IMG/VR virus record: IMGVR_UViG_3300050821_005575
Coordinates: 1 to 64,000 of that record
From: a virus
Reading direction: 5' to 3' (one strand)
DNA length: 64,000 nt
In this document: positions 23,629 to 32,695 of the stretch, one piece after another
How the letters are laid out: the number at the start of each line of letters is the position of its first letter
Position numbering within the stretch: position 1 is the stretch's first letter
Program-made: the position numbers and the translations under genes
The notes under the pieces: generated by a model
The model's database searches: none
The model's input: only the letters and a program-made list of their open reading frames with translations
Told to the model about the DNA's origin: nothing

Positions 23629-23661
23629 GACGGCGGGGAGGAGGACCCCGTCGGCCGGATG
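23629..23661 (+). terminator. GC-rich hairpin in the early leader, possible attenuator
   Basis: CCGG-CGGGG around 23625-23640 pairs with CCCCG-CCGG at 23648-23661, with mismatches, around a purine loop (AGGAGGA). No T-run. It lies between the structured RNA and the helicase start. Confidence 0.35.
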
Positions 23662-23683
23662 AGAGACGAAGAAGGAGGAGCCC

Positions 23684-25429
23684 GTGACGAACGCTGTGGT
23701 CCCGGCGAAGCCCGCGCTGTCGCCCTGGACCTTCACCGACGAAGAGATCTTGGCGCACTTCCCAGCTGGAAAGACTCCGCGCCCCCAGCAGATCGAAGCG
23801 ATCAAGAAGATCAATGCCGCCTTCCGCGACGGGAAACGCGTCGTCGGTCTCGAGATGCCGGTCGGCTCCGGCAAGAGCTTCGTCTGCATGACCTTCGCGA
23901 ACGCCGCCCGTACGATCGGCGGCACGCACTTTTGCACGGCTCAACGAATTCTCCAGAAGCAGTACGCCCGGGACTTCCCTGCACCAGAGATGGAGGTCCT
24001 GATGGGGCGGGCAAACTACGCCTGCACGCATCCGGACGCCAAGCCGGACACCGACGCGGCGCACGGTGTCTGCCGTTCCAAGAGTAAGGGGATCCTGGCG
24101 ACCTGCCTGCATGACGACGCCGAGCCGATCGCCCGGGCAGCCGGGATCTCTCCGATGCAGGCCGCCGTCTCGCTCGCGCTACCGGCGAGCTGCCATAAGT
24201 GCCCCTACTGGTCTCAGCTCCAGCGTTGCGCGGATCACCCGATCACACTCTTCAACTTTTCGAGCTTCCTCTTCCAGCAACGCATCGGACGCTTCGGTAA
24301 ACGCGGCCTCATGCTGATCGATGAGTGCCACGCGACTGAGGGAAATCTGATGGCGTTCGTTTCGATGGAGTTGACCGAGTGGTCCCTGTCGATCGTCGAC
24401 GTGAAGATCGGCGACGAACCGATCGAGTCGAAGGCTCAGTTCGCCGAGTGGCTCCGCGAGACCGACCTGCTCCGTAAAATCGAAACGGCGCTCAAAAGCG
24501 CCGAGGACGGAGCCGAGGACGTTCCGGAGGATCTGTCGGCGGCCGAGGCCGACGCTCTGAAAGAACTCCAGATGAAGCTCAGTAACTTCATGGCGTACCT
24601 GGACAAGACGGAGTGGGTCCTAGAAACGAACGTGTACAAGGACCGTCGCGGTGAGTCGTCCCTCAAGATCGTCGCCCGTCCGCTCTACGCGAAGGACTTC
24701 GCCGAGGATCTACTTTTCAGGCACGCCGACCGCGTCCTGGCGATGTCCGGAACGATCCTAGACATCCGGATCTGGTCGGAAGGGCTCGGTCTCGATCCGA
24801 AGGCGGTCGCCTTCGTCTCGATGGATTCGGACTTCCCTGTCGAGAATCGAAAAGTCTTTTTGTCATACGCTGGGAATTGCTCTCGAAAAACTCTAGATGA
24901 AACTAAACCTAAGCTGGTACGACTGGTCCGCGCGATCTTAGCCGCCCACGTCGGTCAGCGCGGCCTGATCCACACGCAGAGCCACGACCTCGCCAGCTAC
25001 CTCCGGCAGGAGGTCGCCTCGCCTCGCTTCCTGTTCGCCGACCAGTTCGACGGCGACAAGGACGAGATGCTCCAGGCACACGCCGAGCGCGAGGACAGCG
25101 TCCTTGTCTCCCCTGGAATGAAGGAGGGCGTCGACCTCCGTGACGAGCTTGGCCGCTTCAATGTGATCCTGAAGATGCCGTATGCCTCGATCGGCGACAA
25201 GATCATCAAGGAGCGTATGGAGAAAAACCCAACATGGTATTCGTACAAAACAATTATTGACCTCCTCCAGAGTCTAGGGCGTACGACTCGAAGCAAGACA
25301 GACTGGAGTTACACCTACATTCTGGATAGCGGATTTGAAAATCTCTTATTTAGAAATGGGCACATGATCCCGGACTGGGTAAAGGCTGCCTTTGTTCGTG
25401 GCCTTCCAAAGGAGATCAGACGTGCTTGA
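23684..25429 (+). CDS. DinG/XPD-like superfamily 2 helicase
   Basis: 581 aa from GTG 23684 with AAGGAGGA upstream. Walker A is PVGSGKS (residues 59-65) and the DECH box is LIDECHATE (213-216). Cysteines at 114, 130, 141, 170, 173 and 182 lie between them, where XPD/DinG enzymes hold a 4Fe-4S cluster. The second domain has VLAMSGTILD, GLIHTQS, and SLGRTTRSKTDW as the motif VI-like region. It unwinds DNA with 5'-3' polarity in family members. The last 70 codons are AT-richer, next to an inserted HNH gene. Confidence 0.85.
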   Translation: MTNAVVPAKPALSPWTFTDEEILAHFPAGKTPRPQQIEAIKKINAAFRDGKRVVGLEMPVGSGKSFVCMTFANAARTIGGTHFCTAQRILQKQYARDFPAPEMEVLMGRANYACTHPDAKPDTDAAHGVCRSKSKGILATCLHDDAEPIARAAGISPMQAAVSLALPASCHKCPYWSQLQRCADHPITLFNFSSFLFQQRIGRFGKRGLMLIDECHATEGNLMAFVSMELTEWSLSIVDVKIGDEPIESKAQFAEWLRETDLLRKIETALKSAEDGAEDVPEDLSAAEADALKELQMKLSNFMAYLDKTEWVLETNVYKDRRGESSLKIVARPLYAKDFAEDLLFRHADRVLAMSGTILDIRIWSEGLGLDPKAVAFVSMDSDFPVENRKVFLSYAGNCSRKTLDETKPKLVRLVRAILAAHVGQRGLIHTQSHDLASYLRQEVASPRFLFADQFDGDKDEMLQAHAEREDSVLVSPGMKEGVDLRDELGRFNVILKMPYASIGDKIIKERMEKNPTWYSYKTIIDLLQSLGRTTRSKTDWSYTYILDSGFENLLFRNGHMIPDWVKAAFVRGLPKEIRRA

Positions 25430-26261
25430 AAGAACTGGACTTTGCAACTGCGGCTGCGGCGGTAGAACTACAGTAGCAAAAAAGAACTGCAAAACATCGA
25501 ATAGAATGAAGGGATTTAGTTCATTTTACATTCGAGGGCACCAACCTAAAGATTCTGTAAGGTTGAGCCAAGATAGACTTCTCAACGAGAATAAGATCTG
25601 TACTTCCTGCAAACTTGAGAAAAAAAAATCTGAATTCAGAAAGAAAAGTGGGGCGTATGGAGACGGGCGTTCATCGTATTGCTTTCCTTGCGAAAAAGTA
25701 AAATTAAAAAATTACTTCAAAACAGAAGCTGGAAAGCAATCAAGAAAAAGAGCTGCTGTAAAACTTCGTAAATCCGGCTACTATAAAAATCTTGAATGCA
25801 GGGTAGATCAGAGATTTCGTCGAGCAAAGCAAAGAGCAAAATCAATAGGAAGGTTATTTGATATTTCATTCGAAGAGTACAAAGAAATAATCTCAAAGCC
25901 TTGCCACTACTGCAGGCTTCCGATGGATCAGAAGTCAGGATACTGCCTAGAACGGCTTGATAATTCAGTTGGGTATACAAAAATAAACGTAGTTCCATGC
26001 TGTACGCTATGTAACTGCACAAGAAGCAATAGATTCACTGTCGGAGAAATGATTTCTTTTCTTGGACCAACAATTCACATTATCCGTACTTCAAGAACTT
26101 GCAATAACCTAGATCCGCAGCACTATCTTGGGTTAATCGAAAAATTCAAATCTCTATTTTCCGAATTCAATCAACAGCTAAAGGATAGCTTTAGTTGCGA
26201 TACGACCCATTCCGACACAGCGCCCGTGTCTAAGGAACAGAAGAAGGTCGAGCCGCAGTAG
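25422..26261 (+). CDS. HNH homing endonuclease in an AT-rich island
   Basis: 279 aa from GTG 25422, with AAAGGAG upstream and an 8-nt overlap with the helicase stop. It has an N-terminal zinc knuckle (CNCGCGGRT), a second Cys pair (CTSCKLEKKKSEFRK...CFPC), then the HNH core: CHYCRLPMDQKSG, LERLDNSVGYTKINVVPCC and CNCTRSN. The gene is strongly AT-rich compared with both neighbours, indicating recent insertion. It is the clearest horizontally acquired gene in the window. Confidence 0.85.
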   Translation: MLERTGLCNCGCGGRTTVAKKNCKTSNRMKGFSSFYIRGHQPKDSVRLSQDRLLNENKICTSCKLEKKKSEFRKKSGAYGDGRSSYCFPCEKVKLKNYFKTEAGKQSRKRAAVKLRKSGYYKNLECRVDQRFRRAKQRAKSIGRLFDISFEEYKEIISKPCHYCRLPMDQKSGYCLERLDNSVGYTKINVVPCCTLCNCTRSNRFTVGEMISFLGPTIHIIRTSRTCNNLDPQHYLGLIEKFKSLFSEFNQQLKDSFSCDTTHSDTAPVSKEQKKVEPQ

Positions 26262-26292
26262 ACGGCCCGAAGGGAAGAAGAAGGAGGAGAGT

Positions 26293-27567
26293 ATGTCCGG
26301 CGACCCGTTCGAGGATCCCGTCGTTCATAAGCAGTACCTGAAGATCGCCCTGTCCGGCGAGGGCGGATCCGGAAAAACAAGAGCGCTGCTGTCGTTCCCG
26401 AAACCCTGCGTCATCGATACCGAGAAGGGCACGCTGCCGTACCGGGGCAAGTACGACTTCAAGGTGAAGGTCCTGAACCGCTGGCGCCAGCTCGACGGCG
26501 TGCTCAAGTGGCTCAGGGCGAACCCTGGCGTCTACGAGACACTCGCGATCGACTCGACGACGATCTTCTACCTGGATCTGATCCAGGAGATCGTCGACTA
26601 CATCAAGAACAAGCGCGGCAACGAGATCATGTCCCCGGGCGACTGGGGAATCGAAAAGAGGCGTTGGGCCGCCTTCCTGAACCAGTTGGTCGAGCTGCCG
26701 ATGCACGTCATCCTCTCCTTCCGAGAGAAGGCCGAGTACGAGGAGACCATCAACAAGATGGGCGAGGAGGTCCGGAAGAAGACCGGCTCGTTCCTCGCCG
26801 AAGCCGACAAGCAGACCGAGTATCTGTTCGACCTCGGCTACCGCTGCCACACGGAGCTCAACAAGAAGGACAAGACGACGAAGTTCCTGATGACCTGCAC
26901 GAAGACGCGCTTCGACTGGTCGCCGAAGTATGGCATCTGGGACGTGACCGGCAAGCGCGCCTACCAGGAGTTCTTTGCACCGCACGCCGTGAAGATGCTG
27001 GACGCCCCGGACGCGCCGGTCGTCGAGCCGACCGAGCCGATCCTGATCCTGCCGGATCCGACGCCGGTCGAGCGGACCGCCGACGCCATCGAGACCGTCG
27101 CGAAGGCTGACCCCGAGACGATCAAGGCCGCCGCCGAGAGCTTCGCGAAGCCGAAGCCGGAATCCGACACAATGGAGACGCTGAACAAGCTCTTCAGCTA
27201 TCCGAAGCCGGACCCGTCCCAGCCGGAGGCGACGCTCGAGGATATCAAGGTCCTGATGACCCGTTGGAGTGAAATCAACTGGCCCGACCAGAAGTACAAG
27301 TGCCGAGCCCAGACCTGCGGGGCGGACGGACACACCCATCACAACACGACGAAAGCCGAAGGGAAGTCGCTCCTGCTGGCCGCCTACGACGTCGCCTCGT
27401 CGAAGGAGCTCCGGAAGCCACAGGTCGATTTTCTCTACGACGCATTCGGCAAGGTCCTGTCCGGACTTGCCTTCATGGCTCGCGATGCGAATGGAGCCGT
27501 CTACATCGCGACGCCTCCCGGTGAGACGGAGGAGGAGGTGCGGGCGAACGTCCTGAAGTGGGAGTAG
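26293..27567 (+). CDS. Sak4-like RecA-fold ATPase
   Basis: 424 aa. Walker A is GEGGSGKT (22-29) and the Walker B region is ETLAIDSTTIFY near residue 86. The fold and context (helicase before, SSB-like protein after) match the phage Sak4/AAA_24 group used in single-strand annealing and recombination. Residues 230-330 are a Pro/Glu-rich linker. The C-terminal 110 residues (CRAQTCGADGHTHH...) add a Cys/His patch and a helical domain not typical of Sak4. Confidence 0.8.
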   Translation: MSGDPFEDPVVHKQYLKIALSGEGGSGKTRALLSFPKPCVIDTEKGTLPYRGKYDFKVKVLNRWRQLDGVLKWLRANPGVYETLAIDSTTIFYLDLIQEIVDYIKNKRGNEIMSPGDWGIEKRRWAAFLNQLVELPMHVILSFREKAEYEETINKMGEEVRKKTGSFLAEADKQTEYLFDLGYRCHTELNKKDKTTKFLMTCTKTRFDWSPKYGIWDVTGKRAYQEFFAPHAVKMLDAPDAPVVEPTEPILILPDPTPVERTADAIETVAKADPETIKAAAESFAKPKPESDTMETLNKLFSYPKPDPSQPEATLEDIKVLMTRWSEINWPDQKYKCRAQTCGADGHTHHNTTKAEGKSLLLAAYDVASSKELRKPQVDFLYDAFGKVLSGLAFMARDANGAVYIATPPGETEEEVRANVLKWE

Positions 27568-27641
27568 ATGTTTGCTCTGGAGGGGGTGGACCGCTGTGGT
27601 TGACTTCCTAATACCGAACAAAGAAAAAGAAAGGAAGAACA

Positions 27642-28271
27642 ATGGGTAATCCAGAGAATCCCTTCGCGGACTTCGAGACCGACTTCAAGTCCGCCGACAA
27701 GGCGGATCCGGCGGCGACTCCAGGTCGCGTTCCTCCGGAGACCTACAAGTTTGTCCTGACCGCCGCGGACGTGAAGGGCGACGGCGTCCTCGCGGACCAC
27801 GAGGTCTTCGTCGCGAACTCCGGATCGAAGGGCTTCAAGCTCTTCTGCGAGATCCTTGAGCCCGAGTCCGTCCCGAACCCGAAGACCGGCGAGCCGCACG
27901 TCACGAAGGGCGTCGTCCTCGAGCATGTCTTCTGGGTCACGCAGAAGAATCTCCCGTACATCAAGCGGGACATCTCAACGATCCTCGAGCGCGACCTCGG
28001 CTCACTGACCGAGCTCACGACAACCACCTGGGCCGGTCGGACCTTCGAGGGTGTCGTGAAGGATGAAACCAGGGACGGCTACACGCGCAGCCGGATCGCC
28101 TTCATCAACGCCTGGGTCCCCGTCGCCGAGGACAAGAAGGAGGATCAGAAGAAGCTCGAAGCGAGCAAGGCGAAGACCGCGCAGCCCGCGAAGGGTGCGG
28201 CAACTCACGCAAAGGGTGCGGCGCCTGTGAAGGGGCAGCCCGCGACCAAGTCCGGCAGCTCGGATTTCTAG
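27642..28271 (+). CDS. SSB-like DNA-binding protein
   Basis: 209 aa. Beta-rich core from YKFVLTAADV through FKLFCEILEPES to TWAGRTFEGVV, compatible with an OB-type or DUF669-like fold, followed by a Lys/Ala-rich linker and the tail SGSSDF. Together with the Sak4-like ATPase it forms a typical phage recombination pair. AGGAA lies before ATG. The 27568-27641 gap has no visible promoter. Confidence 0.65.
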   Translation: MGNPENPFADFETDFKSADKADPAATPGRVPPETYKFVLTAADVKGDGVLADHEVFVANSGSKGFKLFCEILEPESVPNPKTGEPHVTKGVVLEHVFWVTQKNLPYIKRDISTILERDLGSLTELTTTTWAGRTFEGVVKDETRDGYTRSRIAFINAWVPVAEDKKEDQKKLEASKAKTAQPAKGAATHAKGAAPVKGQPATKSGSSDF

Positions 28272-28308
28272 CACGTTCCGAAGGGGACTGACATCCTCTT
28301 CTCTCTCT

Positions 28309-28355
28309 GCTGTCCACCGGGTCCTCCCTATTCCCGGTGGACAGCGATAGAGGGA
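28309..28355 (+). promoter_or_regulatory. Hairpin with possible pseudoknot in the primase leader
   Basis: GCTGTCCACCGGG and CCCGGTGGACAGC pair perfectly (13 bp, 28309-28321/28333-28345). The 11-nt loop contains CCTCC, which could mimic an anti-Shine-Dalgarno, and TCCCT (28325-28329), which can pair with AGGGA at 28351-28355. A second hairpin CCGCGC/GCGCGG lies at 28377-28396, just before the primase ribosome-binding site. Confidence 0.5.
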
Positions 28356-28417
28356 ACGGGCTAGATCGGGTGGGATCCGCGCGGTGGCACGCGCGGCATA
28401 GAACGGAGAGAGTCGCG

Positions 28418-30832
28418 GTGTCTGACACGAAGCCGGAGATCGCATCTTCGGCACGCTTCATACAAGAGCTCTGGCGATCCGCCCCAGCAGACTGGATCGT
28501 CGAGATCAATCTCCTCCAGTACCGGCCGACCCAGGATAACCCCGACGCGAAGCGGATGCGGGCGCTCTTCTTTCCGGTTAAGCAGGCGCTCGCCGACTGG
28601 GAGACGATCCGGAGGCAGCTCGAACACTTCAACAAGACCCAGGTCGAGAACATCCACCACGGCGTCAATCCGCGCTTCCGGAAACCGAAAAAGCACGGTC
28701 TGAACTCAGACGTCTCGCACTACGTCGCGGCCTGGGTCGACGTCGATTTCCACGGCCAGGAAACAGCCGTCCGGAAGCAGTTCGCAGAAGTAATCTCAGA
28801 CCTGCGCGCCCGTGGCCTCGGACCGTCCGTCATCATCGAGTCCGGACGTGGCCTGCACGCCTACTGGCTCTTCACCCAGCCGGTCCTGGTCGCGGTCGCC
28901 CGTCCGATCTGCACGGGCCTTCAGGACTACTTCAAGATCGCCGACCCTGTCAGCGACCAGCGCCGGATCCTCCGGCTGCCGGGCTTCGCGAATCTGAAGG
29001 ACCCGAGGGATCCTCGCTTCTGCACGATCGCCGAGGCGACCTGGGAGCGCTACGCGCCAGAGGCTTTCAAGGACTTCGCGATCGACCCGAAGAAGAGCGA
29101 ACACGACCTCGAGCTCGAAGTGGAGGAGAAAGAGAAGTCCCAGACGAAGACCTCGTCTCGGGACTCCCGGATCGAAGAGATTAAGGGCGGCGTCGACGAG
29201 TCCGGTGGTCCTTACGGGGGGCGCCACCTATCGGCCGTTGCTCTCGCCGGGCACTACTGCTCGAAGCTCAAGACGAAGAAGCTCGCGATGTACGCGATGA
29301 AGGACTGGAACACGAAGAACCGGCCGCCGATGCCGGACGACGAGGTCGAGAAGATTGTCGAGGATATCTGGGCTCGCGAGGAGATCAAGCGCGCCGAGGA
29401 GAAGGAAGACCGGAAGGACCGGCAAGACGACGCCCCAAAGGGGCCATCAGACGGCCCGCCCTGGTTCGACGAGGACGGCCGACTCGTCCCGGCGCTGCTG
29501 GCCGCGCACATCATGTCCGAGACGCGCTTCCTGGCGACGCCGATCGGCGACGACGGGAAGGGTATCCGGCTGTACTTCTACAGGGACGGCGTCTTCAAGC
29601 CCGGTGGATCCGACTTCGCCCGTCGCGAGATCGTGAAGGCGATGGGCAAGTCTCTCCGTGACAAGCACCTGACCGAGGTCGTCGAGCTCATCGTCGAGCT
29701 ATCAAAGAGACCGTACGATGAAGTCGATCTTTACGCGAAGAATCTGATCAACGTCAAGAACGGAATGCTCGACTGGAGGACGAAGCAGCTCTCCCCTCAC
29801 GACCCGAAGTACCTCTCGACGATCCAGATTCCGGTCGTCTGGGATCCTGCGGCGAAGTCCGAGACGCTCGACAGGTTCTTCAAGACGATCCTGCCGGAGG
29901 ACGCGATCCTTCTCGTCGAGGAGTACGTCGGGCACATGATGATCCCGGACGCCTCGATGACGAAGTGTCTCGTCCTGGTCGGGGAGGGCGGGAACGGAAA
30001 GTCGACGTTCCTCGAGCTCGTCGAGCACCTGATCGGAGAGCGGAACATTTCGTACTGCTCGCTCCAGAGCCTCACCGAGGAGCGCTTCCTGGCCTCGGTC
30101 CTGATCGGGAAGCTCGCGAACTGCTACGACGAGCTCGAGTCGAAGGCGCTCGAGAACACCGGGATCTTCAAGCAGATCACCGACGGGAATCAGATCAAGG
30201 CCGAGGAGAAGGGTAAGGCGCCGTTCTGGTTCCGACCGTTCTGCCGGATGGTCTTCGCGACGAACCAGATGCCCCGCGCGACTGACAGGTCCTCGGCCTA
30301 CTTCGACCGATTCCTTTTCGTTGAGTTCAATCAGCGGATCAGGGATACCGGGAGCGAGATCAAGAAGTACTCAGAGAAGCTGGTCTCCGAACCTGGACTG
30401 CTGTCGGCGTTCCTGTCGCGAGCGGTCGACGGGCTTGGCCGCCTCATAGCTCGAAGCCGATTCACGATTCCCGGATCCTCGAAGAACGCGCTCGAGGAGT
30501 ACCGGCGGGACTGCAACTCGGCCTACGACTTCCTCCGGGAGTGCTGTCGCGAGGAGACGAACGGCTGGCTCGCCGGGCCACTCGTCTACGACCGGTACAA
30601 GGTTTGGTCCGAGGATGGCGGCCGGAAACCGATGTCGACGCGCGAGTTCAACAAGACCCTCCGGGGTGCGAATGTTAGAGAGGTCCGGCGCGGCGAGGCG
30701 CGTGGCTGGGGCGGTATGACGTGGTCGAACGGTCACCCACCGACTGGCGCTCGGGACGAAGTCCAGGAGTTTGGTAAGTCGAGGCCTACAGACGCTTCGT
30801 CACCGACGAAACAGCTTGGCCTTGATTTTTGA
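28418..30832 (+). CDS. PrimPol-D5 superfamily 3 primase-helicase
   Basis: 804 aa from GTG 28418 (CGGAGAG upstream). N-terminal AEP primase motifs: WVDVDF (D108, D110), SGRGLHAYW (142-150) and DQRRILRLPGFANLK (180-194). A charged linker follows (250-370). The C-terminal half is D5/SF3: Walker A GEGGNGKST (about 523-531), CYDELE as Walker B-like, and MVFATNQMPRATD as motif C. It combines priming and unwinding in one polypeptide, so it is the likely replication initiator. No DNA polymerase gene is seen in the window. Confidence 0.9.
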   Translation: MSDTKPEIASSARFIQELWRSAPADWIVEINLLQYRPTQDNPDAKRMRALFFPVKQALADWETIRRQLEHFNKTQVENIHHGVNPRFRKPKKHGLNSDVSHYVAAWVDVDFHGQETAVRKQFAEVISDLRARGLGPSVIIESGRGLHAYWLFTQPVLVAVARPICTGLQDYFKIADPVSDQRRILRLPGFANLKDPRDPRFCTIAEATWERYAPEAFKDFAIDPKKSEHDLELEVEEKEKSQTKTSSRDSRIEEIKGGVDESGGPYGGRHLSAVALAGHYCSKLKTKKLAMYAMKDWNTKNRPPMPDDEVEKIVEDIWAREEIKRAEEKEDRKDRQDDAPKGPSDGPPWFDEDGRLVPALLAAHIMSETRFLATPIGDDGKGIRLYFYRDGVFKPGGSDFARREIVKAMGKSLRDKHLTEVVELIVELSKRPYDEVDLYAKNLINVKNGMLDWRTKQLSPHDPKYLSTIQIPVVWDPAAKSETLDRFFKTILPEDAILLVEEYVGHMMIPDASMTKCLVLVGEGGNGKSTFLELVEHLIGERNISYCSLQSLTEERFLASVLIGKLANCYDELESKALENTGIFKQITDGNQIKAEEKGKAPFWFRPFCRMVFATNQMPRATDRSSAYFDRFLFVEFNQRIRDTGSEIKKYSEKLVSEPGLLSAFLSRAVDGLGRLIARSRFTIPGSSKNALEEYRRDCNSAYDFLRECCREETNGWLAGPLVYDRYKVWSEDGGRKPMSTREFNKTLRGANVREVRRGEARGWGGMTWSNGHPPTGARDEVQEFGKSRPTDASSPTKQLGLDF

Positions 30833-31050
30833 GCTAAAAATGATGTTTTCAGTGACAGTCGATGACAAAAGTGACAGAACAGATCTATTCTACCTCGTAT
30901 TTGGGATATAGAAAAATATTAAGTAGAGTAGCGTTGAAGGAATAATTTTCTACGTGTGTAAATGCGGAGCAGAATGGGTTTGGACTGTCACTTTTGTCAC
31001 TAAATTCACCGTCTCAAAATGAGAATGTTAGATACGTTTGAGGTATAAAA
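30833..31050 (+). other. AT-rich inverted-repeat region, candidate replication origin
   Basis: 218 nt with no gene, directly after the primase-helicase. TGACAAAAGTGACAG (30863-30877) recurs as an exact inverted copy at 30985-30999, and GTGACAG also occurs at 30852-30858. The stretch between is AT-rich. A small TCTCA/TGAGA hairpin follows near 31013. Iterated GTGACA units plus AT-rich DNA beside the initiator gene fit an origin; they could also be an operator. Confidence 0.45.
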
Positions 31051-31530
31051 ATGAGCTCAATTCAAGCCACGATCGCCGCGAAGCAGCGGGCGATGCTCCC
31101 GCAGCGCCTCACGAACGGCGCCGCAGTCCTCGGCCGCCTCTGGCGTGAGAACATCCGCTGCCTCGGGAGCTGGTCCGGCCTCTGCCCGTGCCCGGCGCCG
31201 ACAGACTTCTGCGGTGCAAAGGCGAAGTGGCTCGGGCTGATCCGGGAGCTCTGTGGTGGACCGCCCTACGAAACACCCTGGAACTCGCCGGAGGTCCTGT
31301 CCGGGACCGAGGGTTACCTCGTGTTGGAGTTAATGAGCCGGAAGATGATCGAGGCAACCGGCCTGACGATCCGGATCGCCCGGCCCGGCGACCGCGTGCC
31401 GCTCCGGATCGGACCGAAGGGGACGGACTTCCAGACCGTCATCGACCTCGCGGCGATCGACGACGACGCCGTCCAGGCCGTCGCGCTCGACGCTGTCGTG
31501 AAGCTCCAGGAGGTGTTCGGTGCCCGCTGA
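31051..31530 (+). CDS. Unknown protein, first of a small early operon
   Basis: 159 aa; GAGG lies 7 nt before ATG. Contains LGSWSGLCPCPAPTDFCGAK and a conserved-looking RIARPGDRVPLRIGPKGTDF. No recognised domain. It opens a tightly packed run of four genes (31051-32285). Confidence 0.6.
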   Translation: MSSIQATIAAKQRAMLPQRLTNGAAVLGRLWRENIRCLGSWSGLCPCPAPTDFCGAKAKWLGLIRELCGGPPYETPWNSPEVLSGTEGYLVLELMSRKMIEATGLTIRIARPGDRVPLRIGPKGTDFQTVIDLAAIDDDAVQAVALDAVVKLQEVFGAR

Positions 31531-31759
31531 GAATCCCTTCGGCGAGATCGACCGGGCGTTCAACGAGACGCTACAGAAGCATCTCGACCTTGCTCTCGAG
31601 CTGGACCGGATGGACGAGGACGTGACCTCGTGGGAAGCCGATTTCCTCCAGAGCATCATCGCCAGACTACGCGACAAGAAGATCCCGCTGACCCAGGGCC
31701 AGATCGACACGCTGTACAAGATGTGCGACCAGTACGACATCGACCGCGACGAGGACTAA
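31520..31759 (+). CDS. Small acidic helical protein
   Basis: 79 aa from GTG 31520, overlapping the upstream gene by 11 nt. Highly helical and acidic (LELDRMDEDVTSWEADF, ending YDIDRDED). Followed by the CGTGTACACG element. No family. Confidence 0.6.
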   Translation: MPAENPFGEIDRAFNETLQKHLDLALELDRMDEDVTSWEADFLQSIIARLRDKKIPLTQGQIDTLYKMCDQYDIDRDED

Positions 31760-31760
31760 G

Positions 31761-31770
31761 CGTGTACACG
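31761..31770 (+). promoter_or_regulatory. CGTGTACACG intercistronic palindrome
   Basis: Starts 1 nt after a stop codon; AGGAG of the next gene follows directly. One of five exact copies in the window. Confidence 0.6.
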
Positions 31771-31782
31771 AGGAGATTCGAC

Positions 31783-32019
31783 ATGGTCGAACGAGGCGGA
31801 CCCTCCGACATGTTCGGGCCGCTCCTGCCGCGCCGGAAACGCGCCCGCGGCTGGACGGAGCTCGACCGGATCCGGAGGCGCTACGCGAAGCTCTCCCAGC
31901 TCGTCGCCGACGGTGAGGCGAACGAGCGGCAGATGGAGGAGGCGAGTCGCCTCAGAATCCTAATCATCGACCGCGAGAACGAGGCGAGGGTGAAATGGGC
32001 GAAGTCATTCGGCAAGTAG
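31783..32019 (+). CDS. Small basic coiled protein
   Basis: 78 aa from ATG 31783 with GAGGAG upstream. It has a basic segment (LLPRRKRARGWTELDRIRR) then a Glu/Arg helix (RQMEEASRLRILIIDRENEAR). A GTG start within the palindrome (31762) would add seven residues. No family. Confidence 0.55.
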   Translation: MVERGGPSDMFGPLLPRRKRARGWTELDRIRRRYAKLSQLVADGEANERQMEEASRLRILIIDRENEARVKWAKSFGK

Positions 32020-32285
32020 AAGGCTCGACGGCCTTCCTGCAGCTCCTCGAGGAGCGTAAGGATTCCTGTTTTCTTTGCCGCTGGACCCTCTTCGATCTGA
32101 CAAAAAACGGCAAGCTGACCGGCTGGCCGCTCGACGCTTTCAGTAAGCCGGACTTCCCGATCTCGGCGAAACTCACTCACGCCATCCTCGAGCTCGGAGA
32201 CTCGGCGCCGGACGACTGGGAGGACGACGAGGATCTCGCCTCGGTCGTCGCGCACCTGCTCGAAACCTCCACGACCCTGTACTGA
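31995..32285 (+). CDS. Small protein with CxxC
   Basis: 96 aa, overlapping the upstream gene by 25 nt. Contains DSCFLCRWTLFD and an acidic C-terminus (DSAPDDWEDDEDLASVV). No recognised family. Confidence 0.55.
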   Translation: MGEVIRQVEGSTAFLQLLEERKDSCFLCRWTLFDLTKNGKLTGWPLDAFSKPDFPISAKLTHAILELGDSAPDDWEDDEDLASVVAHLLETSTTLY

Positions 32286-32296
32286 AAGGATTTCCG

Positions 32297-32695
32297 ATGC
32301 CCTTCCGCTGCAAGATCTGCGAGCTCGACATCCTGCCCGGCGCGCCGATGGTCTCGAACGAGCGCGACGAGGTCGCGCACGAGACCTGCTTCAGGCCTGT
32401 CGCGAACCTCGTCGCTCATACTGTGTCGAAGCCGCCTGTTCCGGCCGCGCCGGAGCCCTGCATATCAGCCGTCAAACAAACGATTTGCATAGTCTGTGGA
32501 ATAGATTGCATCAGTCGATGTCCTTGTGGTGCGTTAGTTTGTCAAGCTTACAGCTTTGAGCGCTCATGTAGCCTAACCCATGAGAGCACTTGTGGTATCG
32601 CCAGGAGATCTAGAGAGGTAGATAGCGAGGTTGTGAAAAGTGAAAAACAAGATCTCTATAAAAAACGGAACGGAAAATGCAAGAAATTAAAATAG
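32297..32695 (+). CDS. Zinc-finger protein with AT-rich second half
   Basis: 132 aa. N-terminal knuckle CKICELDILPGAPMV...HETC is encoded by GC-rich DNA. From about residue 55 (ISAVKQTICIVCG) the DNA turns AT-rich and the protein becomes a different Cys-rich and then Lys-rich sequence. The change continues into the inserted endonuclease gene, so the original 3' end may have been replaced during insertion. Confidence 0.6.
   Translation: MPFRCKICELDILPGAPMVSNERDEVAHETCFRPVANLVAHTVSKPPVPAAPEPCISAVKQTICIVCGIDCISRCPCGALVCQAYSFERSCSLTHESTCGIARRSREVDSEVVKSEKQDLYKKRNGKCKKLK

Noticed and set aside
27600-27641. Promoter before the SSB-like gene
   Set aside because: TTGACT is present but there is no -10-like hexamer 16-18 nt downstream.
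26230-27642. 470-codon minus-strand frame opposite the Sak4-like gene
   Set aside because: Mirror frame of a clear Walker-motif protein, low complexity (Leu, Arg, Val, Gly).
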